Translations under genes and position numbers: made by a program
DNA from: Scytonema sp035967975
GTDB taxonomy: Bacteria; Cyanobacteriota; Cyanobacteriia; Cyanobacteriales; Nostocaceae
Assembly (NCBI GenBank): GCA_035967975.1
Contig: JAWQFQ010000023.1
Location: forward strand, 1-64,000
Reading direction: 5' to 3'
DNA length: 64,000 nucleotides
Notes under the pieces: model-generated
The model's database searches: none
What the model saw: only the letters and a program-made list of their open reading frames with translations
What the model was told of the DNA's origin: nothing
In this document: positions 51,129 to 59,317 of the stretch, one piece after another
Layout: every line of letters begins with the position of its first letter
Numbering within the stretch: the first letter of the stretch is position 1

Positions 51129-53300
51129 TCACAATTTCGGTAGAATCTCAGGCAACAAATGACCGGGAATTTTAGATAAAGCTAAGTTTTGTCCCTGTAT
51201 TCCAAATTCGCTGTGGAAAGCACGAATTGTTTTCACAAGATAATTAAAAGTTGTTTGATAAGCATCAGGTTGTTTGTTCAATCCATTCAATGCTTGCAAA
51301 TGATTGTCTAAAGCTGCTTCTAAATATTTAGAACGAGTTGTTTTCTCTAAATTAAAATATGGAGTTGTTGCTAGTTGATAGTAGGCAAGACCCAAGTTAT
51401 TATGAGTAGCAAATACATCAAAACTCAAAGGCATACCACTTAAGGAGTGAGCCAGGGAAAGCGCTTCTTCATAGGCACTAACGCACTGTTCTAACAATTT
51501 TTGCTTTTCTTCTTTAGAGGTTTGAGCTTGATTTGCTAAATGCCAATAAGCGGTGCCAAGATTATTTTGGGTAGCAGCACAAGCGGGGGGAACATTCGTA
51601 GGAGTGCGGTACTTAAGCGCTTCTTTATAAGCTTCAATAGCTAGGGGCAAATTTTCCCCTGGTTGTTCGTACTGTGCAATGTTCCAGTGTGCAGTCCCAA
51701 TGTTATTTTGAATCATGCCATACTTGAGCGGTTCTTGTTCGGGGTTGTAGTAACCAAGCGCCAATTGATAAGCTGCAATGGCTTTCTTAAGATGCTCAAC
51801 GGGTTGATTGTATTGCGCCAAATGCCAGTAAGCGGTACCCAAATTATTTTGGCAAGCAGCATACTTCAATGGTTCCATTTCCGCTGTTCGGTAACGCAGT
51901 GCTTCACTGTAAGCGACAACAGCTTGCTGCCAATTTTCTCCTGGGTTAGTAAAACGAGCTAAATCACCGTAAGCTGTTCCCAAATTATTTTGTACCCTAG
52001 CATAAGTTTCAGGATGGGTTTCTGGTGAAATAAGCTTTAACGCCAACTGATAGAACTCTATACCCTGTTCGATGTAAGTTTGTCCTTCTTCAGAATTGGG
52101 TGGGGTACGGTACAGCATCCAGTAAAGGGTACCCAAGTCATTTAATATATCCGGTACTTGAGATGAATTTTCATCATGGGTAACTGCTTCTTGATAAGCA
52201 AGAATTGCAATCATTAAGTTTTCTAAAGTTGAATTTCCTTGTTCAATCCGAAGGCGGTACAAATGCCCCAAGCGCTGATATGCAGATGCAAGTTCAACTC
52301 CCGAAGCTTCTTTTTCATGCAATTCCTCTATTTCCTCTAGAATTTGCTGCACTTGTAAGTGCTGTTCATCGTCATTGGAAAAGGTGGTATTAATTGTTGC
52401 TAATACGAGTTCCGTTAATTCCTTATTAACACGAGATATACGTAGTGGTGCGGGCGTACTGGGGGTGCTGTCTCCATCAATTGGTTCGTCTTGAAGAGGT
52501 ATATTTGTTGAGATTTCTGATTTGTTAGTTGGGGGTTCTTGCTGATTGTGTCCCCGATTGATTGATAGCTGATTTGGAAAGTCGAAATCCTCTTGAAAGA
52601 CGGCTTCTTCTAAAAGAGACTCCTCAAGAGTAGCTAATTCCGTACTTCTAGTACTAGAAAAACGTTCGGGTGAGTTGTTATTGTGGTTTGATGGCGTAGG
52701 TTCTCCGGCAAATATAAAAAGACCGGTACGATAACGCCAAAACTGTGGTGCGGACTGCTGCATGGCATAGAGCCAAGGACGTGATGTCCACAATAACAAG
52801 CTAGATTCAAAATTAGACAGGCTTTGCTCGGATAACCGTAGATAGTGCAAAAATAAGCGCTGTACTGCTACTGGCTGTTTAGTAAGCTGTTCAACGCCAA
52901 CAATCTGGAATGCTGGAATGGGTAATGGTCGCCCTGGGGTGTCTTTTGTAGCTCCAACTACGGGCGGTGGATAATTAGACAACCATTGATTTATCTGGGC
53001 TATGGGGTTGGGATCGCTTAAATTCAACCTTAAAGTGACAAGTCGCGGATAAGCTGGTGTGCTGGCTTCCTGGGTATTGGATGGCTGGTACAAGACTTGC
53101 CCAACAGGATAAGCCAATGTGGAATGCAACCTTGCCGCTACCTGATTCCTTAAATTTAAATCATCGCACACCGCTAAAAAAATTTGTCTTCGCAAACCAA
53201 GACTGAGGGCAAGTTTTAGGCGATGATAGACTTGCCGATTCCAAGCGAAATTATCTGAAGGCGGATTTTCATTTACATTCATGGCGGCTAATGGAGCCAA
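51129..53300 (-). CDS. TPR protein with cyanobacterial N-terminal domain
   Basis: A 723-residue cytosolic protein. Residues 1-215 form an alpha/beta part (LGLRRQIFLAVCDDLNLRN, FQIVGVEQLTKQPVAVQRLF) with an ATPase-like look but no Walker A. A low-complexity linker follows, then about eight tetratricopeptide repeats from about residue 310, with repeated ACQNNLGTAYWHLAQ and IQNNIGTAHWNIAQY units. It likely acts as a scaffold. Partner unknown. The closest gene in the same direction is more than 100 bp away. Confidence 0.82.
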   Translation of the reverse strand: MAPLAAMNVNENPPSDNFAWNRQVYHRLKLALSLGLRRQIFLAVCDDLNLRNQVAARLHSTLAYPVGQVLYQPSNTQEASTPAYPRLVTLRLNLSDPNPIAQINQWLSNYPPPVVGATKDTPGRPLPIPAFQIVGVEQLTKQPVAVQRLFLHYLRLSEQSLSNFESSLLLWTSRPWLYAMQQSAPQFWRYRTGLFIFAGEPTPSNHNNNSPERFSSTRSTELATLEESLLEEAVFQEDFDFPNQLSINRGHNQQEPPTNKSEISTNIPLQDEPIDGDSTPSTPAPLRISRVNKELTELVLATINTTFSNDDEQHLQVQQILEEIEELHEKEASGVELASAYQRLGHLYRLRIEQGNSTLENLMIAILAYQEAVTHDENSSQVPDILNDLGTLYWMLYRTPPNSEEGQTYIEQGIEFYQLALKLISPETHPETYARVQNNLGTAYGDLARFTNPGENWQQAVVAYSEALRYRTAEMEPLKYAACQNNLGTAYWHLAQYNQPVEHLKKAIAAYQLALGYYNPEQEPLKYGMIQNNIGTAHWNIAQYEQPGENLPLAIEAYKEALKYRTPTNVPPACAATQNNLGTAYWHLANQAQTSKEEKQKLLEQCVSAYEEALSLAHSLSGMPLSFDVFATHNNLGLAYYQLATTPYFNLEKTTRSKYLEAALDNHLQALNGLNKQPDAYQTTFNYLVKTIRAFHSEFGIQGQNLALSKIPGHLLPEILPKL

Positions 53301-53795
53301 AACATGGTGGACAAGCCCTTGTGGGACACATACAAACAGCCAATAAACTCAACTATGACTATGATTTTCAAGTAACTGTTGCTTTGTTCAGGATAATTTA
53401 GGTTTGACCATATAGGGAATATACAGTGTATATCTATACAAACAAATCATGTAATTCTTACAAAGCAAAAAGCAGGCTCCTACAGAATAAAGAAACCTGC
53501 GATCGGCAAAAAAAAGTGAATTGGGTTACGAAAAATTGGCGTTACTGACTAATAGCATAAAAATCTCACGCAAAGGCGCAAAGGCGCAAAAAAACCTTAG
53601 CTGACATCTTGCACCATTCTCAACAAGACCTGAAAAACCGGGTTTCTAAACGAAGAATTAAGCTTTTTTAGCATTATCATTCTCACCAAACCCGGTTTTT
53701 GACCTAGGTACAAGATATGAGTTAGCGTCTTTGCGTCTTTGCGCGAGGCTAAAAAATAATTCACACTTTTGAGCAACACCGAAAAATTTTTATTG
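53301..53795. other. Gap with inverted CGCAAAG element
   Basis: 495 bases with no protein gene. An inverted-repeat element at about 53567-53752 and two degraded family-1 halves (near 53636 and 53690) are present. Confidence 0.5.
53567..53752. repeat. Inverted-repeat element with CGCAAAG ends
   Basis: The left end has CTCACGCAAAGGCGCAAAGG and the right end GCGTCTTTGCGTCTTTGCGC followed by GAGG, inverted relative to each other over about 24 bases. In between are two halves of the family-1 palindrome. It may be a small non-autonomous element or nested repeats. Confidence 0.5.
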
Positions 53796-53975
53796 TTAGC
53801 TCAAACTGGAAACCGAGAAAGCAACGAAAATCAAACCAATAACCAAAATCATGCCGACGGCTCCCAAGACAACATAGTTAACCTTTTGTCGATCGCTTGG
53901 AGGCTCTGCTTTATAAACTTTAGGTTCGTTTGCAAAGTTATTTAAACGACCACCGTCTTCTGTTGTATAAGGCAT
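53796..53975 (-). CDS. psb34: Photosystem II assembly protein Psb34
   Basis: A 59-residue single-helix protein starting MPYTTEDGGRLNNFANEPKV, the signature of the Psb34 (Ssl1498-like) family of cyanobacterial photosystem II assembly proteins. A membrane helix spans about residues 33-54 (NYVVLGAVGMILVIGLIFVA). The start is the ATG at 53975-53973, preceded by AGGAAG on the minus strand. Psb34 associates with late PSII assembly intermediates at CP47. It is monocistronic here. Confidence 0.9.
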   Translation of the reverse strand: MPYTTEDGGRLNNFANEPKVYKAEPPSDRQKVNYVVLGAVGMILVIGLIFVAFSVSSLS

Positions 53976-54070
53976 GAACCAACTTCCTTTTCTTTATCTT
54001 TATTCTTAATCTAATGTTACATAAACGGTATAAATGCTCATCTCTCTAAGAGATAAATCGTTACAGAAAT

Positions 54071-54136
54071 AGGGTGTGGGGTTTTGAGTGTAGTGAAGAA
54101 ATTTCCCTACCCCCACACCCTACACCCTACACCCTA
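54071..54136. repeat. Inverted heptamer runs
   Basis: GGGTGTGGGGTTT answered by CCCCACACCCTACACC units, just after the stop codon of the thiO-thiG gene. The fold may act as a terminator. Confidence 0.65.
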
Positions 54137-56080
54137 ATTTGTAATCGTCCCACTCAAAGGAGAACTTGCACTGGCGTAGTCTTTCAAGGGCATTCTACCA
54201 GCGAGGAAGGCTAGACGACCGGCGATCGCAGCTAGACTCATAGCACGTGCCATTGCTGGTGGATTATTTGATAGGGCGATCGCACTATTAATTAACAAAG
54301 CATCTGCTCCCATCTCCATCGCTTGCGCCGCTTCTGACGGAGTTCCAATCCCTGCATCTACCACAACAGGGACTTTAGCATTTTCAATGATAATTTGGAT
54401 ATTAGCAGCTGTTTTCAATCCCTGTCCCGAACCAATAGGGGCAGCTAAGGGCATCACTGTAGCACAGCCTACTTCTTCCAAACGTTTCGCCAACATTGGA
54501 TCAGCATTAATGTATGGTAACACAGCAAAACCCTCTTTCACAAGTTGTTCTGCAGCTTCTAGAGTCCCAATGGGATCTGGTAACAAATACTTAACATCAG
54601 GAATGACTTCTAGCTTGACAAAGTTATTATCTTCCTGTCCAAGCAATTTTGCCATTTCCCGCCCCAAACGTGCAACGCGAATCGCTTCTTCTGCTGTTGT
54701 ACAGCCTGCAGTATTTGGCAACATCCAGATTTTCGTCCAATCCAAAGCTTCTGCTAAACCTTCATGTCCGGGAGCATTGGTTTGTACCCGTCGCACAGCA
54801 ACAGTCACAATTTGACATTTACTTGCAATAACGCTTTGCTGCATTTCCTCAATATTGCGATACTTACCCGTTCCCGTCATCAAGCGAGATTGGAAAGTTT
54901 TACCTGCAATTTTTAAAGGAGTATCTTCCAGAGTGCTAATTGCTGATGGCTGATTGCTAATTGCTGATGGCTGATTGCTGAGTGTAAGCATTTGGGGGGT
55001 AGATGGCTGAGTGTGGAAACGGGAATAATGAAAATGAGAAATGAGAGGATCGGATTTTTGTTCTAAAACCAATTCAGCAATCAAAGTTGCTGTGATGGGT
55101 GTCAGCAGAATACCATTCCGATAATGACCAACCGCAAAAGTCAAGTTTTGACAGGGGCTAGTACCAAGAATAGGTAATTCATCTGGGGTTGCGGGGCGAA
55201 ATCCCCACCATAATTCTTCAAGAGGATAATTCTGTAATTGGGGATATAAACGGATAGCTTTCTGTAGTAAGTTTTGAATTCCTGCGGGTGTGTTATGGGG
55301 AGTAAAGCCAACATTTTCACTGGTTGCACCAATAATGATTCGGCGATCGCGCCTGGGTACGATGTAGACATCGTCTCCATACAAAACTCGTGTCAGTGCT
55401 AATTCTGTTACATAGTCTGGGACTCGTATACTGAGCATTTGCCCTTTACGTGGACGTACGGGTAACGGAAACAAAGAATTTGTCCAAGCACCTGTAGCTA
55501 ACACATAGTGTTCAGCACGGAGAACTCCAGCATTAGTTTGTACGCCGGTCACTAGGCGCTGCTGTTGTTGAATTCCTTCCACCGTAATCCCTTCTTTCAG
55601 TTCAACCCCAAGGGACTTGACAGCTGTTATGAGTGCTTGTCCCAAAGCACGATTGTTTACTTGTCCGTCTTCAGGATACCACCAACCACCAATTACCTCT
55701 TCTCCTAGTCCCGACTGATATTGATGAATTGTTTCTTTATCTAGCCAATCGCAAGGAGAGGAAGGAGGGAAATCTCTGCTGCTTTTGTCATAGATTGGTG
55801 CTAAAATACCGCAAGACCAGTAACCAGTGTTAATACTGGTGAATTCTTCAAGTTTTCGTGTCCAGTCAGGGTATAAGTATAAAGAACGCTGGCACAATTC
55901 CAACATGGCTTCATGCGAAATTCTTTCAGCCGTAGGTGCTAGCATCCCAGCGGCGGCGTGGGAAGCGGCGGAGTGAAAGTCGCGATTAACTACTGTCACC
56001 TGAGAACCTCGTAATTTCAACTCTAAGGCGATCGCCAACCCTATAACACCGCCACCAATAATTAAAACATCACTAGTCAT
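54134..56080 (-). CDS. thiO/thiG: Bifunctional glycine oxidase ThiO / thiazole synthase ThiG
   Basis: A 648-residue fusion for the thiazole half of thiamine synthesis. Residues 1-350 are ThiO, a FAD enzyme (VLIIGGGVIGLAIALE at 5-20; GHYRNGILLTPITA near the C-end) that turns glycine into the iminoacetate used next. Residues 387-648 are ThiG: GKTFQSRLMTGTGKY, LPNTAGCTTAEEAIR, catalytic-region Lys in VKLEVIPD, and PIGSGQGL. The linker 351-386 contains a direct repeat NQPSAIS. The fusion is common in cyanobacteria. No riboswitch was seen upstream. Confidence 0.95.
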   Translation of the reverse strand: MTSDVLIIGGGVIGLAIALELKLRGSQVTVVNRDFHSAASHAAAGMLAPTAERISHEAMLELCQRSLYLYPDWTRKLEEFTSINTGYWSCGILAPIYDKSSRDFPPSSPCDWLDKETIHQYQSGLGEEVIGGWWYPEDGQVNNRALGQALITAVKSLGVELKEGITVEGIQQQQRLVTGVQTNAGVLRAEHYVLATGAWTNSLFPLPVRPRKGQMLSIRVPDYVTELALTRVLYGDDVYIVPRRDRRIIIGATSENVGFTPHNTPAGIQNLLQKAIRLYPQLQNYPLEELWWGFRPATPDELPILGTSPCQNLTFAVGHYRNGILLTPITATLIAELVLEQKSDPLISHFHYSRFHTQPSTPQMLTLSNQPSAISNQPSAISTLEDTPLKIAGKTFQSRLMTGTGKYRNIEEMQQSVIASKCQIVTVAVRRVQTNAPGHEGLAEALDWTKIWMLPNTAGCTTAEEAIRVARLGREMAKLLGQEDNNFVKLEVIPDVKYLLPDPIGTLEAAEQLVKEGFAVLPYINADPMLAKRLEEVGCATVMPLAAPIGSGQGLKTAANIQIIIENAKVPVVVDAGIGTPSEAAQAMEMGADALLINSAIALSNNPPAMARAMSLAAIAGRLAFLAGRMPLKDYASASSPLSGTITN

Positions 56081-56388
56081 CAGTTATTTTGTCATGAATT
56101 ATTTGTAAAGGCGTACCGTAGCACGCCTTTACAATAGTCAATATCATCAGACCAACCGTCAACAGTCGCTAGCCAGAAAAAACTGGAGTTCAGACTATAG
56201 ATTGTAGACTATTGGTGTTAGATTCATGACTCATAACCGATAACCTACAACTCGCAACCTATTATACTTTGAGCGTTCAGCTTTCAGCTTTCAGCTAAGA
56301 ACTTATAGCTAATGGATTTTAGCCAACTCACTCATCTCAATTTGTTCCCATGCAGAGTATATATCGATACAACTATTAATGACTTGCA
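56081..56388. other. Gap with short tandem repeats
   Basis: 308 bases between genes on the same strand. Contains AACCTACAACTCGCAACCT and TTCAGCTTTCAGCTTTCAG short repeats near 56242-56296. No gene seen. Confidence 0.5.
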
Positions 56389-56727
56389 CTACCACAAGGC
56401 TCTAATGGGTTCATTATTCTGAGGAGTGTCAGTGGTTGACTGATTGTTGTCTGTGGTTGTGTTTATATCTTCTTGGGTTTGGTCGTTACTTGTGTTGCTA
56501 TCTTGGTTGACCTGAGCAACGCTATCTTTTTTCTGCGTAACAGGTGTATTTCCTGTGTTACTGTTATCTACGTTAATGTTAGCGGGCAATACTTTTGATG
56601 CTCTATTTCTAGGTTCTTGATTTTGAGCACTATTTTGTCCGCCCATAGGAAAGCTGATACCCAGTAATGTACCAAGCAAAATCGCTAAGCCTCCAGCCAT
56701 GAGGATAAGTGGTGTCCATCTACCCAT
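56389..56727 (-). CDS. Single-helix protein with Asn/Thr/Gln-rich tail
   Basis: A 112-residue protein: one N-terminal membrane helix (LILMAGGLAILLGTLLGISF) followed by a disordered, Asn/Gln/Thr/Asp-rich region (NDQTQEDINTTTDNNQS). No family known. It begins 15 bases after the ferredoxin gene and probably shares its transcript. The tail lies outside the membrane and may be an interaction or spacer region. Confidence 0.7.
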   Translation of the reverse strand: MGRWTPLILMAGGLAILLGTLLGISFPMGGQNSAQNQEPRNRASKVLPANINVDNSNTGNTPVTQKKDSVAQVNQDSNTSNDQTQEDINTTTDNNQSTTDTPQNNEPIRALW

Positions 56728-56742
56728 ATTTTTTTCTCCGTT

Positions 56743-57081
56743 TTAACCTTCTGGTGTCCAAACTACTTGAGAACCGTGTCCCCAAAAACCATCAAATTTC
56801 GTCACTCTCACATCCCCTAAAACCTTGGTTTGACACGCTAAACGCAGGTTCTTTGTGGGAGAATGGGGAGGTAGCGTACGCCGCGTTTTATCGCGCCAAT
56901 TTACCTGTGACACTTCACCTTCCACAAGGACGGCGCAGGTTCCACAAGTGCCAATTCCCCGACAGTTTATTACCTTAGCACCGCTATTGTAGAGGTCAAT
57001 ACCATTTTGCAGCAATATTCGCCGCAGATTGTCTCCGCGATGGCACTCAATTGACTTCCCTTGTGCTTGTACTTCAGGCAT
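56743..57081 (-). CDS. 2Fe-2S ferredoxin (plant type)
   Basis: A 112-residue ferredoxin-fold protein. Cluster cysteines are C40, C46 and C49 in CRGIGTCGTCAV and C83 in RLACQTKV, matching the plant-type C-x5-C-x2-C...C spacing. It differs from the photosynthetic PetF group by its basic NWRDKTRRTLPP insertion, so it is likely a specialised electron carrier of the Fdx/FdxC-like kind. The next gene follows at 15 bases. Confidence 0.87.
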   Translation of the reverse strand: MPEVQAQGKSIECHRGDNLRRILLQNGIDLYNSGAKVINCRGIGTCGTCAVLVEGEVSQVNWRDKTRRTLPPHSPTKNLRLACQTKVLGDVRVTKFDGFWGHGSQVVWTPEG

Positions 57082-57356
57082 CTGTATTTTCTATGTCGGC
57101 TTTTGCTTCTATTGTAACAACTTATTTCTGATGTAGAAAATAGCAAAAGTAGTATATAATGAATGACTTAAGAAAATAAGAAAATTTCATAGTAAATAGA
57201 TGTGGATTTGATAAACCTTCATCGGTAACTCTTGAGAGACTTAACAATCGGTAGCAAGGTCGTAACCTCAAGATTTGTAAACAGTTGTTACCAGTAACTG
57301 AAAAACTGATACCTGATAACTGATAACTGTTTTATTAGTCTCGTTTTCTCTATCAT

Positions 57357-58973
57357 ATGAGTGCAAATAACTCAACGCGACTTTGGATATATGACACTAC
57401 GCTTCGAGATGGTACTCAGCGCGAAGGATTATCGGTTTCTACAGAAGATAAGTTACGCATTGCTCGCAGGCTAGATAGACTAGGAGTTCCTTTTATTGAA
57501 GGTGGTTGGCCCGGAGCAAATCCCAAGGATGTACAATTTTTCTGGCATCTCCAAGAAGAACCACTTCAGCAAGCGGAGATTGTTGCCTTTTGCTTTACCC
57601 GCCGTCCCCATAAATCAGCAGTTGAAGACCCTATGCTGCAAGCAATTCTAGCGGCTGGGACTCGCTGGGTGACAATTGTGGGTAAATCTTGGGATTTTCA
57701 TGTGACAGAAGGGTTGCACACAACTCTAGAAGAAAACTTGGCGATGATTCAAGATACAATTGAGTATCTTCGCAGCCAGGGGCGTCATGTGATTTATGAT
57801 GCAGAGCACTGGTTTGATGGTTATAAGCACAATCCAAAATATGCTCTGGAAACAATAAAAATAGCGATCGCCTCAGGTGCTGAATGGATAGTACTTTGTG
57901 ATACCAACGGGGGTACACTACCCCATGAAATTACTCAAGTTGTCACAGAAGTGAGAGAGGTTTTGCCGCCCAGGACACAGCTAGGTATTCACACTCATAA
58001 CGATTCAGACACAGCCGTTGCTAACGCCCTCGCTAGTGTGATGGCTGGCGTCAGAATGGTACAAGGTACAATGAATGGCTATGGCGAACGTTGCGGTAAC
58101 GCCAATCTCTGTTCGCTGATCCCCAATTTACAGTTAAAATTGGGGTACAAATGTATTGAAGATAATCAGCTATCTCAACTTACACAAATCAGCCGCTTTG
58201 TCAGTGAAGTCGTCAATCTTGCACCTGATGACCATGCACCCTTTGTCGGGCGATCGGCTTTTGCTCACAAAGGCGGGCTTCACGTCTCGGCTGTACAACG
58301 CAATCCCCTGACATACGAACACGTTCAACCGGAACAAATTGGTAACTCTCGCCGCATTGTCATATCCGAACAATCGGGAGTCAGTAACGTCTTAGCAAAA
58401 GCCCGTTCCTTTGGGATTGAACTTGATAAACATAACCCAACCACGGGTCAAATTCTGCAACACCTCAAAGATTTGGAAAATGAAGGTTATCAATTTGAAG
58501 CGGCGGAAGCGAGTTTTGAATTATTAATGCGCGAAGCTTTGGGAAATCGCCAAAATTTCTTTGAAATCAAAGGCTTCCAAGTTCACTGTGACTTAGTTCA
58601 AGGTGAAAAAATAACCAGCGCCCTTGCTACAGTAAAAGTCGCTGTGAACGGAAAAGATATTCTAGAAGCAGCGGAAGGAAATGGACCCGTTGCAGCATTG
58701 GATGCAGCTTTACGCAAAGCACTGACTAATTTCTATCCGAACATTGCTGAATTTGAATTGACAGACTACAAAGTCCGGATTCTCAATGGACATACAGGTA
58801 CTGCTGCCAAAACAAGAGTTTTGGTAGAGTCGGGAAACGGTCATCAACGTTGGACAACCGTAGGAGTTTCAACCAACATTTTGGAGGCTTCCTATCAAGC
58901 AGTTGTGGAAGGTTTGGAATACGGTTTATTGTTGCACTCTCAAGCTGAGGTGGCTTTGGCTGGTTCGAGTTGA
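57357..58973 (+). CDS. cimA: Citramalate synthase
   Basis: A 538-residue enzyme of the isopropylmalate synthase superfamily that makes (R)-citramalate from pyruvate and acetyl-CoA, first step of a threonine-independent isoleucine route. The TIM barrel shows IYDTTLRDGTQREG, metal-binding HTHNDSDTAVANAL and GTMNGYGERCGNANL. The C-terminal domain (about 410-538) is the LeuA-type allosteric dimer (ALDAALRKALTNFYP, KTRVLVESGN), so isoleucine feedback is likely. Length and motifs fit the CimA subgroup found in cyanobacteria. Confidence 0.92.
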   Translation: MSANNSTRLWIYDTTLRDGTQREGLSVSTEDKLRIARRLDRLGVPFIEGGWPGANPKDVQFFWHLQEEPLQQAEIVAFCFTRRPHKSAVEDPMLQAILAAGTRWVTIVGKSWDFHVTEGLHTTLEENLAMIQDTIEYLRSQGRHVIYDAEHWFDGYKHNPKYALETIKIAIASGAEWIVLCDTNGGTLPHEITQVVTEVREVLPPRTQLGIHTHNDSDTAVANALASVMAGVRMVQGTMNGYGERCGNANLCSLIPNLQLKLGYKCIEDNQLSQLTQISRFVSEVVNLAPDDHAPFVGRSAFAHKGGLHVSAVQRNPLTYEHVQPEQIGNSRRIVISEQSGVSNVLAKARSFGIELDKHNPTTGQILQHLKDLENEGYQFEAAEASFELLMREALGNRQNFFEIKGFQVHCDLVQGEKITSALATVKVAVNGKDILEAAEGNGPVAALDAALRKALTNFYPNIAEFELTDYKVRILNGHTGTAAKTRVLVESGNGHQRWTTVGVSTNILEASYQAVVEGLEYGLLLHSQAEVALAGSS

Positions 58974-59317
58974 TTCAATACTATTCGGTTAACAATAGTT
59001 GAGTTACCAGCAACTTCCCAGAAACCGGGTTTCTTGAAGAAACCCGGTTTCTAATTCTTTTTCGCCTAGCCTTTGAATGGTAACTTTATTCCCGCGCCTA
59101 CTCTACACTTTTATTCGCTGGCTAAGAAAAATATTTGGAAGAGTGCTCAAGTCTGTTTGAGTGAATACATTTTATAATATTGATATATTTCACTATGCTG
59201 TTTTTTCCAGTGTGTTTAAAGGGTAGTGTTACCAATTTTACCCAAATTTTGAAGCTAATAGCTATTAGCTGTCAGCTGTTGGCTCAAAGATATACAAAAT
59301 AAATGGAAAGCTAATGC
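58974..59317. other. Gap with reversed family-1 unit
   Basis: 344 bases. A family-1 unit begins at the cimA stop (CAATACTATTCGGTTAAC, from about 58977) with its palindrome at 59020-59052. Near 59252-59286 is an AGCTAATAGCTATTAGCTG palindromic run before the photoreceptor gene. Confidence 0.6.
59020..59052. repeat. Family-1 palindrome (inverse form)
   Basis: AGAAACCGGGTTTCTTGA and AGAAACCCGGTTTCT: the arms are those of the other copies but in reverse order. It follows the cimA stop codon by 47 bases. Confidence 0.85.

Noticed and set aside
53597..53779. 60-residue minus-strand frame before psb34
   Set aside because: It is translated from CGCAAAG and family-1 repeats.
57082..57356. Possible riboswitch or leader before cimA
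   Set aside because: No T-box, leucine-type leader peptide or known riboswitch core was seen.
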